In this document: piece after piece, positions 24,549 to 32,293 of the stretch
Layout of the letters: the number at the start of each line of letters is the position of its first letter
How positions within the stretch are numbered: the stretch's first letter is position 1
Source: Candidatus Thorarchaeota archaeon
Lineage (GTDB): Archaea > Asgardarchaeota > Thorarchaeia > Thorarchaeales > Thorarchaeaceae
NCBI GenBank assembly: GCA_029858305.1
Contig: JAOUFI010000013.1
Location: 1 to 44,907 of the forward strand
Length of the DNA stretch: 44,907 nt
Reading direction: 5' to 3'
The notes under the pieces: model-generated
What the model saw: only the letters and a program-made list of their open reading frames with translations
Database searches by the model: none
What the model was told of the DNA's origin: nothing
Translations under genes and position numbers: made by a program

Positions 24549-25154
24549 TCAACTTCGTATGATTTCTAAAAGCTCTGCAAGTCTACGCTTAATATCGGAT
24601 TCTACTGTTCGTAATTCCGCAAGTTGACGAATTTGTTCAATTCTACTCTTTCTATATTCTGCTTCTGAAATCTTACCATTTCTTCTTTCGCGTTCCATCT
24701 TGTCTGACTCTGCATTAATTTCTGTTCTTCTTGCCTCGGTAAGATCAAAACCCTGCTTAAGACTCATCCATTCAATCATCGCATGGCTTCTCTCCTCTTC
24801 CATGCGCAGTCGACGTTGTTTGTCAATCTCCATCTGTTTGAGCTGGTTATTGGCAGTCCTAATTTCTTTTTGAATCTCAAAGAGTCTTGCTTCTACCTCT
24901 CTCTTTACTTGAATCATCTGAGTCGATACTGCCCACTTATCGCGATATAGGATAATATGTTCTGATTCAGTTAAACTGCCACTAGCCAATTTCCGATCGA
25001 GGTCATTTAGTTCTTTTTGAATTTCGCTCAACTGTGTTTTCAATTCATCATAGGACTTTTTGAGCGAAACCCATTCAACACTATATTGGCTTAGAACTTC
25101 TTTCGGATCCACAAAGAACGTATCTTCACGTGTTGCACCTTCGCGATGACTCAT
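24549..25154 (-). CDS. Coiled-coil protein with internal duplication
   Basis: 201 residues, highly charged, predicted almost fully helical. Two repeats of about 73 residues are visible: residues 27-99 start EWVSLKKSYD and end LFEIQKEIR; residues 128-200 start EWMSLKQGFD and end LAELLEIIR. Both share ExxxLxxG-S/K-L/I-S/T-E and an Arg in the middle. A Lys/Arg-rich linker joins them. GGAGAT lies about nine bases before ATG 25154. No recognised family; such duplicated hairpins often act as scaffolds or membrane-associated rods. Its stop lies 18 bases past the gdhA terminator. Confidence 0.72.
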   Translation of the reverse strand: MSHREGATREDTFFVDPKEVLSQYSVEWVSLKKSYDELKTQLSEIQKELNDLDRKLASGSLTESEHIILYRDKWAVSTQMIQVKREVEARLFEIQKEIRTANNQLKQMEIDKQRRLRMEEERSHAMIEWMSLKQGFDLTEARRTEINAESDKMERERRNGKISEAEYRKSRIEQIRQLAELRTVESDIKRRLAELLEIIRS

Positions 25155-25305
25155 ATTGAGATTATCTCCGTTCCTTCATTAGATTTCATTACCTACCAAT
25201 GATTTAAGGCATTTCCTTAAACATCTTCTATTCTGTTTAATCTCTTCCATAAGAATTGTATTAACCTATCCTCTTAAGAGGTAGCAGGATATACATCAAA
25301 ATGCT

Positions 25306-26382
25306 GTGAGTGCGATGGAGATAGAGATTAATCTAGCACCTCCTGAAGAACTAAAAGAGAAACCCTCAGATGTTCTTAAGGTTCCTTTCGGTACAGTATT
25401 CACTGATCATATGTTTTCAATGCAATATTCTGCAAGTAAATGGCACGATGCCATGATCCATCAATTTGCTCCATTGTCGCTAAGCCCTGCAGCCTTGTGT
25501 CTGCATTATGGTCAGGGCATATTTGAAGGTATGAAGGCATACAAGCATGAAGAACGCGTACTTCTCTTTCGTCCAGAAAAGAACTTTGAACGCTTAAATC
25601 GATCCGCTAATCGAATGGTGATGCCACATGTTGATGTCGATATTGCACTTGAGGCTCTTAAGAAACTGCTACTAATAGAAAATTCATGGGTACCAGATGT
25701 TGCAGGAAGTTCTCTCTACATTCGGCCCACTATGATTGGCACTCAAGCTAAGCTGGGTGTTAAGCCTGCTGATGAATACCTCTTCTATATCATTCTAAGT
25801 CCGGTAGGACCGTACTTCAGAGAAGGCTTTAGTCCTGTCAACATCTATCTAAGTACTGAATATGTCCGTGCAGTTCGTGGCGGTGTTGGTGTTGCTAAGA
25901 CTATAGGCAACTATGCTGCTGGTCTTTTTGCAGGAACGAAAGCCGCAGAAGTTGGCTGTTCTCAAGTTCTCTGGTTGGATGCACTTGAACGGAAGTATCT
26001 TGAAGAAGTAGGCACGATGAACATTTTCGTGAAGTTCGATGATGAGCTCGCCACACCCCCACTTAGTGGCACAATTCTAGCGGGAATCACCCGGGATTCT
26101 GTTCTAACTCTCGCAAAGGATATGGGAGTAAAAGTCATGGAGCGACAGATTTCCGTAGATGAAGTAATCGAAGGTATTGCATCAGGAAAGGTTGTTGAAA
26201 TGTTTGGTTGTGGCACTGCGGCAATCATTGCTCCTGTTGGTTCTCTGTGGTTCAACGATAGACCTTACACAGTATCTGATGGGAAGACTGGCAAACTAAC
26301 TCAAGAGCTCTTTGACGAACTAACTGGCATCCAATCCGGTATACGAGAAGATCGGTATGGCTGGATTGTTGAGGTAGATTGA
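25306..26382 (+). CDS. ilvE: Branched-chain amino acid aminotransferase
   Basis: 358 residues. A class IV PLP aminotransferase that interconverts Leu, Ile, Val and their 2-oxo acids. LHYGQGIFEGMKAY, RPEKNFERLNRSANRM, and the catalytic Lys in VAKTIGNYAAG fit the type with the longer N-terminus found in eukaryotes and many bacteria, as do QVLWLD, EVGTMNIF and GTILAGITRDS. Start GTG 25306 or ATG 25315; no ribosome site is seen, so the message may be leaderless. It converges with the acidic protein gene, stops seven bases apart. Glutamate from the neighbouring GdhA is its natural amino donor. Confidence 0.94.
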   Translation: MSAMEIEINLAPPEELKEKPSDVLKVPFGTVFTDHMFSMQYSASKWHDAMIHQFAPLSLSPAALCLHYGQGIFEGMKAYKHEERVLLFRPEKNFERLNRSANRMVMPHVDVDIALEALKKLLLIENSWVPDVAGSSLYIRPTMIGTQAKLGVKPADEYLFYIILSPVGPYFREGFSPVNIYLSTEYVRAVRGGVGVAKTIGNYAAGLFAGTKAAEVGCSQVLWLDALERKYLEEVGTMNIFVKFDDELATPPLSGTILAGITRDSVLTLAKDMGVKVMERQISVDEVIEGIASGKVVEMFGCGTAAIIAPVGSLWFNDRPYTVSDGKTGKLTQELFDELTGIQSGIREDRYGWIVEVD

Positions 26383-26389
26383 GAATCGC

Positions 26390-26749
26390 TTAAAGGTCAA
26401 ATTCATCTTTCTCAGCATCTGAAATTTCTGGTTCAGATGAATCAAGTGTATCCCATGCAGGCGGAGCATCCAGAGAAGATTCTTCATCATCAGAAATCTC
26501 ATATTGTTCCATTATTTCTGGAGGGAGTTCTTCTTCTTCTTCCTCCTCTTCTTCCTCTTCATCTGGCTCCACTAATTTGAATTCTCTCACAAGTTTGCCT
26601 TCTTCGATTCTCTCCAAGAGCAATCGAAACATTCTTTCAACGACAACGCTCCGGCCCTTGGCCTCGAACTCGATATTGCCAATTTCGAATTCAACTTCTG
26701 CGTAGTCAGATTTCTTTCCTTTCTTGTCTTTCAAATCGTCCTCCGACAT
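26390..26749 (-). CDS. Acidic small protein, unknown
   Basis: 119 residues. The first 60 form a compact segment with alternating beta-like pattern (YAEVEFEIGNIEFEAKGRSV) and a helix (VERMFRLLLERIEEGK). A run of ten or more Glu and an acidic tail (SDDEESS, SSEPEISDAEKDEFD) follow. AGGTTGTG a few bases before ATG 26749 is a weak ribosome site. It may bind basic partners, for instance nucleic-acid-binding proteins (inference). It has no family that I recognise and is divergent from the ferredoxin/AOR operon. Confidence 0.6.
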   Translation of the reverse strand: MSEDDLKDKKGKKSDYAEVEFEIGNIEFEAKGRSVVVERMFRLLLERIEEGKLVREFKLVEPDEEEEEEEEEEELPPEIMEQYEISDDEESSLDAPPAWDTLDSSEPEISDAEKDEFDL

Positions 26750-26866
26750 TTTTCACAACCTAGCATCACTTATAGCTCTAACCTTAATAAACCGTGTAGG
26801 CATAATCCAAATATTGGATTCGCCAAAGCATTTTAGAGAGATTATTACTCATCACATGCTCCCGAG

Positions 26867-27382
26867 GTGGTTTATCTGCCATCACAATTGATTATTGATA
26901 TGAACCGATGCACAGGGTGCCGAATATGTGAATTGGCGTGTTCTGCACATCATGAAGGAAAATTCCAACCAAGTCTTGCACGGTTGAAAATAGTGCGATA
27001 TGACGATATTGGTCTAGATGTTCCTAATGTCTGTGGTCCTTGTGAAACTGCTCCTTGCGTTGATATCTGCCCTGTATATGCAATGCGTCGTGATCCTATT
27101 ACTAAAATGACCTATCTCGATGACGACAAATGTATCCTATGTAAATCATGTGTAGGCGTTTGCGTGAATGGAGTCATCCTTCTTGATACTGTTCAAATGA
27201 GAATCATCAAATGTGATCATTGTGATGGAGACCCCGAATGCGCAAAGGCATGTCCAACCGGAGCAATAACATATGGTCCAACAGCCTCATTGGCATCAGT
27301 CGATCGTCATGGTAAGATTATCAGTTACTTGAAAGAAATCAGCCGCACCAACAAAGCTGAAGAGGTAAGTGGAGCTGAGTGA
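26867..27382 (+). CDS. Four-cluster ferredoxin-type Fe-S subunit of the AOR system
   Basis: 171 residues from GTG 26867. Sixteen cysteines in four groups (CTGCRICELAC; CGPCETAPCVDICP; CILCKSCVGVC; CDHCDGDPECAKACP) should hold four [4Fe-4S] clusters, as in HycB/DmsB-type electron-transfer subunits. No transmembrane part. The TGA at 27380-27382 lies two bases before the AOR start at 27385, so the pair is one operon and this protein is the likely electron partner. It belongs to the family that links AOR-like enzymes to ferredoxin or a quinone pool. Confidence 0.88.
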   Translation: MVYLPSQLIIDMNRCTGCRICELACSAHHEGKFQPSLARLKIVRYDDIGLDVPNVCGPCETAPCVDICPVYAMRRDPITKMTYLDDDKCILCKSCVGVCVNGVILLDTVQMRIIKCDHCDGDPECAKACPTGAITYGPTASLASVDRHGKIISYLKEISRTNKAEEVSGAE

Positions 27383-27384
27383 TA

Positions 27385-29277
27385 ATGGCTCGCGGCTACA
27401 TGGGTAAGTTTCTTCGTGTAAATCTTACCGACGGAATATTCAATGTTGAGCCTCTTCCAACATCATGGATAAAGGATTTCATTGGGGGTGACGGTTTTGG
27501 GGCAAAACTTCTCTTTACTGAAGTGCCTGGAAGAATCGATTCACTTAGTGACAAGAATAAACTCATTATTGCTACTGGTCCAATTACAGGCACAATGTGG
27601 CCAATGAGTGGTCGAACAGTTTTCATTTCAAAGGCTCCCTTAACAGGTATTTGGGGTGAGAGTCATGTGGGCGGATTCTTGGGAGCAGAACTCAAGTATG
27701 CTGGGTATGATCTGCTTGTTATTGAGGGAAAGTCCGAAAAACCAGTCTACATCTATATTGAAGACTCAGACCTTCAAATTAGGGATGCGCAACAGCTCTG
27801 GGGATTAACAACCGACAAACTGACAGGTGCCATCAAGAAGATACATCAAGATCCTGATATTCAAGTCGCCGCAATTGGACCTGCAGGTGAGCGGCTTGTT
27901 CGATATGCATCAGTAATGGTGAATCATGCAAGAGCTGCGGGACGAACAGGCATGGGAGCAGTACTTGGCAGTAAGAACGTTAAAGGCATAGCTATCAGAG
28001 GACATGGTGCGGTTGAAGTGCATGATCATTCCACTTTTATGGAGTTAGCCAAAGAGGCTCATTCCAGAGTACGCAGCAATCCCCAAGCACGACAGATGGG
28101 TAAGTACGGAACTTGGGTTCTTACAGCAGTGAAGCAAGAGATTGGTGAGTTACCCACATATAACCATCAGACTGGAGTCTTTGATGGCTGGGAGAAGTTG
28201 AGTGGCGATTACATACGACCGAGATACACAGTTGCCGATCGAGCTTGTTTTGGCTGCAGTTTGGGGTGCAAGAAAGTCAATTATGTGCGGGATGGTCCAT
28301 TTGCTGGAACTCTGGAAGAGGGCCCTGAATATGAGGGTTTGATGGCATTTGGTAGTTCACTAGGCATTGACGATTATGCTACAACTCTGAAGGCAAATCA
28401 GATTTGCAACAGATATGGCATGGATATTATCTCTGCGGGTGCCACGATTGGATTCGCTATTGAGGCATTTGTTAAGGGTGTTATCACAACGAAGGATACT
28501 GGTGGTCTCAAACTCAGCTGGGGTGATCGAGAACAGATAATTGATCTACTTCAGATGATTGCAGACAGGAAAGGTTTTGGTAACCTACTAGCTGAGGGAA
28601 GTAAGAGGGCAGCTGAAACGCTAGGTCGAGGAACCGAAAAGTTTGCAATTCATGTTAAGGGTATGGAAGTTTCAGGACAAGATGGGCGTACTCACAGAAG
28701 TATTGCTTTAGGTCATGCCACAGGGGCTCGAGGTGCCGATCATTTGCGAAGTCTCGTTGTTGTAGATCAACTTGGATATGAAGATGTAGCAGCGAGTCGG
28801 TGGGGCGCAGACAAGCTTCCGGAAATCATTGATCCTTACACTGAGAAATACAAAGCCAATGCAGTGTTTGAATCTGAGAATGCCTATTGTATTCGGGACA
28901 CCTTGATAGTCTGCTGGTATTCGGTATCATGGCCTCCAATCTTTTGGATGGAAGACTTTGCCAGGATGCTTCCTTCTGTGACTGGTGAGTCGTACTTGGG
29001 AAAGGTGGAAAACCTCACAAAGATTGCTGAACGTCAAGTAACGCTAAAACGTTTATTCAATGCAAGAGAAGGCATAACAAAGAAGGACGACCAGCTCCCA
29101 GATCGATTTACCAAAGAACCTATGCCTGAAGGTCCTGGGAAAGGTCAGACAGTCGATCTTGCACCTATGCTTAAGGACTACTACACTCTTAGAGGATGGG
29201 ACCTAGAAACAGGTCTTCCCACAAAAGAAACAGTTAAGCGATTATCACTGGAGTGGACTAAGGTCCACTCCGAGTGA
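27385..29277 (+). CDS. aor: Tungsten-containing aldehyde:ferredoxin oxidoreductase family
   Basis: 630 residues from ATG 27385. Oxidises aldehydes to acids, passing electrons to ferredoxin, with a tungsto-bispterin and one [4Fe-4S] cluster. It begins GYMGKFLRVNLTDG; cluster ligands are in CFGCSLGC (C288, C291, C295 counted from this ATG, the same numbers as the P. furiosus enzyme) and a later Cys at 510 in DTLIVC. GGFLGAELKYAGYD, AAIGPAGE, GRTGMGAVLGSKN and GHATGARGADH are family blocks for pterin binding. Substrate class (AOR, FOR, GAPOR or WOR type) is not resolved. A hairpin lies in its final codons. Confidence 0.93.
   Translation: MARGYMGKFLRVNLTDGIFNVEPLPTSWIKDFIGGDGFGAKLLFTEVPGRIDSLSDKNKLIIATGPITGTMWPMSGRTVFISKAPLTGIWGESHVGGFLGAELKYAGYDLLVIEGKSEKPVYIYIEDSDLQIRDAQQLWGLTTDKLTGAIKKIHQDPDIQVAAIGPAGERLVRYASVMVNHARAAGRTGMGAVLGSKNVKGIAIRGHGAVEVHDHSTFMELAKEAHSRVRSNPQARQMGKYGTWVLTAVKQEIGELPTYNHQTGVFDGWEKLSGDYIRPRYTVADRACFGCSLGCKKVNYVRDGPFAGTLEEGPEYEGLMAFGSSLGIDDYATTLKANQICNRYGMDIISAGATIGFAIEAFVKGVITTKDTGGLKLSWGDREQIIDLLQMIADRKGFGNLLAEGSKRAAETLGRGTEKFAIHVKGMEVSGQDGRTHRSIALGHATGARGADHLRSLVVVDQLGYEDVAASRWGADKLPEIIDPYTEKYKANAVFESENAYCIRDTLIVCWYSVSWPPIFWMEDFARMLPSVTGESYLGKVENLTKIAERQVTLKRLFNAREGITKKDDQLPDRFTKEPMPEGPGKGQTVDLAPMLKDYYTLRGWDLETGLPTKETVKRLSLEWTKVHSE
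29251..29270 (+). other. Perfect hairpin in the last codons of the AOR gene
   Basis: GAGTGGAC (29251-29258) and GTCCACTC (29263-29270) pair perfectly around TAAG, two codons before the AOR stop. No long T tract follows, so it may protect or end the mRNA rather than act as a full terminator. Confidence 0.4.
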
Positions 29278-29287
29278 TAGAATATTC

Positions 29288-30247
29288 TTACATCCTGATA
29301 TAGTCAACACGGTGTGTAGAGGCACAGGCTGGACATGCATACTGGTCTGGTCCAGTCCAATCAATTTGTTCCCAAGACATAGGTGCTCCGCAGTGAGTGC
29401 ACTTGTCCTTAATCACTGGTTTCACAAATACAGTACTTGCTCCTGCAGCACTAGCGCTTGCTTCTACATCCTGTGTCGTTTCAGTAGCTCTGAAAGTCGT
29501 TTCAACCCTGGCGGAGTCACTTATTTCATATTGACTCAGTGGGTGATGGGGAACGATATAACTGAATGGTCTGATTAGCCAATCTAGGTGTTCTGGTGGA
29601 TTATTACTCCATGCGCGCGTTTGCCATACCGTAATCATATGATCCTGTCTTGGTACGCGACCTCTCATTTCGAACTTACCAGAGGTTGCTTTAATCTTGA
29701 TTTTATCTCCCCTTGATTCAAAAGTTTCAATCATATGAAGTGGGAAGATGAATAATTTCTTTGTCTTCGCATCCATCTGATAGAGTCGATAGTTAGTTAG
29801 AATGAAACTCTCTGGATAGTACGTAAAAACTTCTTCACCCTTGAGCCATGCAAAGGTTTGATAGAAATGTCGTGAGAAAGGTCTATGAAATCCAACAGAT
29901 ATCCAACGATTATATGGATGATCCGGGTGTATGCAGGGTACACCACTCACTTCGCATATCTTTCTCTGACCACCCATATTGAGCCTCTCAAACTCCCTGA
30001 GACCAAGTGCTGCACGCATCTCCTCTCTCTTTGGCAGAGCACCAACAAGGTTTACAATTCCATTCGTCACCTTGAACATGGCTGAATTCGGTGTTAGTTT
30101 GTATTCTTTGATAATATGGAGAGGAAGACTAACACTTGTTCTTGATCCTCGGTCGAATTGAATTAATCTGTAATTCGTCAGAGTATACTCCTGATGTTGA
30201 GCAAGTACTCTCTCGTTCTCAATTGGTATGTAGGTTATGTATGACAC
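29288..30247 (-). CDS. Tandem PH-like domain protein with C-terminal zinc ribbon
   Basis: 319 residues from GTG 30247, AGGTG nine bases upstream. Two related domains: the first has LTNYRLIQFD, LPLHIIKEYK and a helix with KREEMRAAL; the second has LTNYRLYQMD, FPLHMIETFE and a helix with RQDHMITVW. L-T-N-x-R-L followed by an I/V-P-L-x-x-I strand and a closing helix is typical of PH-like folds (bPH, GRAM, GLUE). A variable linker with Ala/Ser follows, then a four-cysteine zinc ribbon, CTHCGAPMSW...CPAC. GLUE-type PH domains occur in Asgard Vps36, but no ESCRT-II helix bundle is visible here. Lipid or protein binding is likely. Confidence 0.62.
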   Translation of the reverse strand: MSYITYIPIENERVLAQHQEYTLTNYRLIQFDRGSRTSVSLPLHIIKEYKLTPNSAMFKVTNGIVNLVGALPKREEMRAALGLREFERLNMGGQRKICEVSGVPCIHPDHPYNRWISVGFHRPFSRHFYQTFAWLKGEEVFTYYPESFILTNYRLYQMDAKTKKLFIFPLHMIETFESRGDKIKIKATSGKFEMRGRVPRQDHMITVWQTRAWSNNPPEHLDWLIRPFSYIVPHHPLSQYEISDSARVETTFRATETTQDVEASASAAGASTVFVKPVIKDKCTHCGAPMSWEQIDWTGPDQYACPACASTHRVDYIRM

Positions 30248-30340
30248 TATAGATTACACCTACTACAGTAGACTATTCAAGAAAACACTCAATTTGAATT
30301 AAAAGCTTGGTTGTACGTGAGTAAAGTCTGAAAGATTAAT

Positions 30341-30562
30341 CTATCCTTGCATCTGTCGAGGTATCGATATGTACAACACATCTTCGAAACCTAATACACC
30401 ATGCCCACTCGGGTTCACGAGTTTAACATAATCGTCAAACACATCTTCGACTCTTACGTTAGGAATCTTCGCAAGTGTATCTTTTTGCATGTATCTTAGA
30501 TAGACAGTGAATGTTTGTCCGGTTGTCTTCAGATCTTGAAAAATGCTTCGCCAGTCAGGCAA
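30341..30562 (-). CDS. Small protein, unknown
   Basis: 73 residues from TTG 30562. AAGGAGG lies about ten bases ahead, the best ribosome site in this region, which supports a real gene despite the short length. The body alternates hydrophobic and polar residues (FTVYLRYMQKDTLAKIPNV, DDYVKLVNPSGHGVLGFEDV) as in small beta-barrels; an Sm/Lsm-like reading is possible but weak. It sits between the GIY-YIG nuclease and the PH-like gene on the same strand. Confidence 0.55.
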   Translation of the reverse strand: MPDWRSIFQDLKTTGQTFTVYLRYMQKDTLAKIPNVRVEDVFDDYVKLVNPSGHGVLGFEDVLYISIPRQMQG

Positions 30563-30627
30563 GTTCAGATTTCCTCCTTACTCGAATCATCATTCTCCTG
30601 ACCATTTAATATTTGCTGCTGAGGTAT

Positions 30628-31092
30628 TCAAGACATAATCCTTCCATCAAAAGTGATACTTGGTTTCAAATCAAGTTCAACAAATATCATACTTACCAAA
30701 TCTTGAACCTTCTCGTTATCCTTACAATAAAATAGATGGGAAGTACAGTGGTTCGAACAATCCGATGCCCCAAAACCTCTGTGTCCTGGATTAAACTCAT
30801 CCATCCTTTCAAATTTCTTCGCGACCTGACACTCCATGGACTGAAAACTCTCAGCCCAAATCGCAGCCTGCAGATTTGTTGAATGACGTAACAAAGCATC
30901 GATATGCCAGTGAACAGTCTTTTCCTTTCGGAAGTGTCTATTAATTCGGTTCTCAAGGCTTGTGGATCCACCTCCCATAGCTGAGCCTACATAGAGCCAT
31001 ATCCCTCTTTCAAATAGGAGATCTCCAAGAGCCTTTATGATGAGATGTTTATCTTCAGGAACTTCAATGATAAGAACATATACTCCTTTCAT
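30628..31092 (-). CDS. GIY-YIG-type nuclease-like protein (DUF123)
   Basis: About 154 residues from ATG 31092, where the domain begins (MKGVYVLIIEV). WLYVGSAMGGG matches the GIY-YIG-like core, with RINRHFRKEK and HWHIDALLRH as in DUF123 proteins; this family shares the GIY-YIG fold but its activity is not well established. The frame is open up to GTG 31191, which would add 33 residues unlike the family. Additional Cys and His near the C-terminus (CSNHCTSHLFYC) may bind metal. First gene of a possible three-gene minus-strand set ending at 29288. Confidence 0.78.
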   Translation of the reverse strand: MKGVYVLIIEVPEDKHLIIKALGDLLFERGIWLYVGSAMGGGSTSLENRINRHFRKEKTVHWHIDALLRHSTNLQAAIWAESFQSMECQVAKKFERMDEFNPGHRGFGASDCSNHCTSHLFYCKDNEKVQDLVSMIFVELDLKPSITFDGRIMS

Positions 31093-31240
31093 CTTCCAGT
31101 CTTGCTCCCACAGTTTTCTCTCGCTTAATGTTGACTTTGATGTGTTCCAAAACCTCGTCTGATTTCTGAAGTCATTCTTGATAAGGGTCACTCAACGTCG
31201 ATATCATCATAAGGAGAGGGATATTCAATGTAATTAGACA

Positions 31241-32188
31241 ATGGACGCTATAGAGATTATTCCCAATGTTCATGCCATCAGAGGCAAGTTTGCGGGGGAG
31301 TTTGGATTCATTGCTAGCTATCTAATAGTCAATGATGGTGAAGCACTAGTCATAGATCCTGGTACTGCTGGCGACCCTGGAGATAGAATAGAGAGAGCAC
31401 TCAAAGAATTCGGATTGAATCATAAGAGCGATCTTATTGGCATCGTATGCACACATGGTCATCCTGATCATGCCGGAGGTGCAATCCGCTTAAGAAGGTT
31501 CACCGGTGCGCCTATTATGATCCATTCAGATGATGCTGAATTGATTCGAAATCCTCAATCTTTCTTTGAGGAACGCCTACTCATGGATCGTACAACTCGT
31601 CTATCCATGAAGCTAGATAAGGGTCCTCTGCGTGTAAACTATAAGGGATGTGAGCCGGACGCTCTCTTATCAGATGGTCAAATTATCAAGGTTGGTGATA
31701 CCTCTCTTCAAGTAATTTTAACCGGAGGCCATTCTGCAGGTCACTGTGTATTATTTGATAGTAAAAAGAAGCTTCTCTTCTCTGGAGATGAAGTGAACAA
31801 TTTTCCAAACGACCCTCGCAAATTCTATGTAGACCTAAGTGGTAGTCTTATCTCCAAGATTGCGGCTATTGAACGTCTAGCAAAGCTAGGCGTAGAACAT
31901 CTACTTCCTGCTCATGATGTCCCCTATCTGTTCGGCGAAGCTCGTCTTCAATTCGGAGCAGTATCTGATGGCGTAGTTCATCTTCAAGATACGGTTTTAA
32001 CACACCTTGGAGCAAGGGGCGAGGCAGATATTGAACAATTAGTTTTCGATGTACGGCAGTCTCGAAGTGTGCCGATTCCAGAGAGTCTTGACACTCTGAT
32101 TAAGACCACAGTTTTTGTAACTCTCGAAGGACTAGCAGAAGCTGGGCTGGTCAAGAATCTAGGAAATGGTGTATGGACTAAAGTCTAA
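31241..32188 (+). CDS. Metallo-beta-lactamase-fold hydrolase (glyoxalase II-like)
   Basis: 315 residues. The zinc-binding HGHPDHAGG motif (about 70-78), a later His in GGHSAGH, an Asp in FSGDEV and His in LLPAHD complete the two-metal site. The last 80 residues are helical with a winged-helix look (LDTLIKTTVFVTLEGLAEAGL), as in LACTB2-like proteins. Members hydrolyse thioesters, lactones or RNA; substrate is not known. ATG 31241 follows GGAGAGGG at some distance, a weak start signal. No operon partner; the next gene is 90-105 bases downstream. Confidence 0.88.
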   Translation: MDAIEIIPNVHAIRGKFAGEFGFIASYLIVNDGEALVIDPGTAGDPGDRIERALKEFGLNHKSDLIGIVCTHGHPDHAGGAIRLRRFTGAPIMIHSDDAELIRNPQSFFEERLLMDRTTRLSMKLDKGPLRVNYKGCEPDALLSDGQIIKVGDTSLQVILTGGHSAGHCVLFDSKKKLLFSGDEVNNFPNDPRKFYVDLSGSLISKIAAIERLAKLGVEHLLPAHDVPYLFGEARLQFGAVSDGVVHLQDTVLTHLGARGEADIEQLVFDVRQSRSVPIPESLDTLIKTTVFVTLEGLAEAGLVKNLGNGVWTKV

Positions 32189-32204
32189 ACGAGAAAGGCT
32201 ACGC

Positions 32205-32275
32205 GCAAGCTAGATTCAAATGAAAGGATACAGGTTCTCATATTAAGACTATTCTCAACATTAGCCCTAGCTTGC
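32205..32275 (+). repeat. Inverted repeat ahead of the giant-protein operon
   Basis: GCAAGCTAG (32205-32213) and CTAGCTTGC (32267-32275) are perfect inverted copies 53 bases apart, ending six bases before the ribosome site of the gene at 32294. It could be an operator pair or a 5'-leader fold. Confidence 0.5.
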
Positions 32276-32293
32276 TAGATGAAGGAGAATACA

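Noticed and set aside
30741..30775. GGTTCGAACAATCC-like string resembling a tRNA T-arm
   Set aside because: It is inside the GIY-YIG coding region, and no matching acceptor, D-arm or anticodon arm could be found around it.
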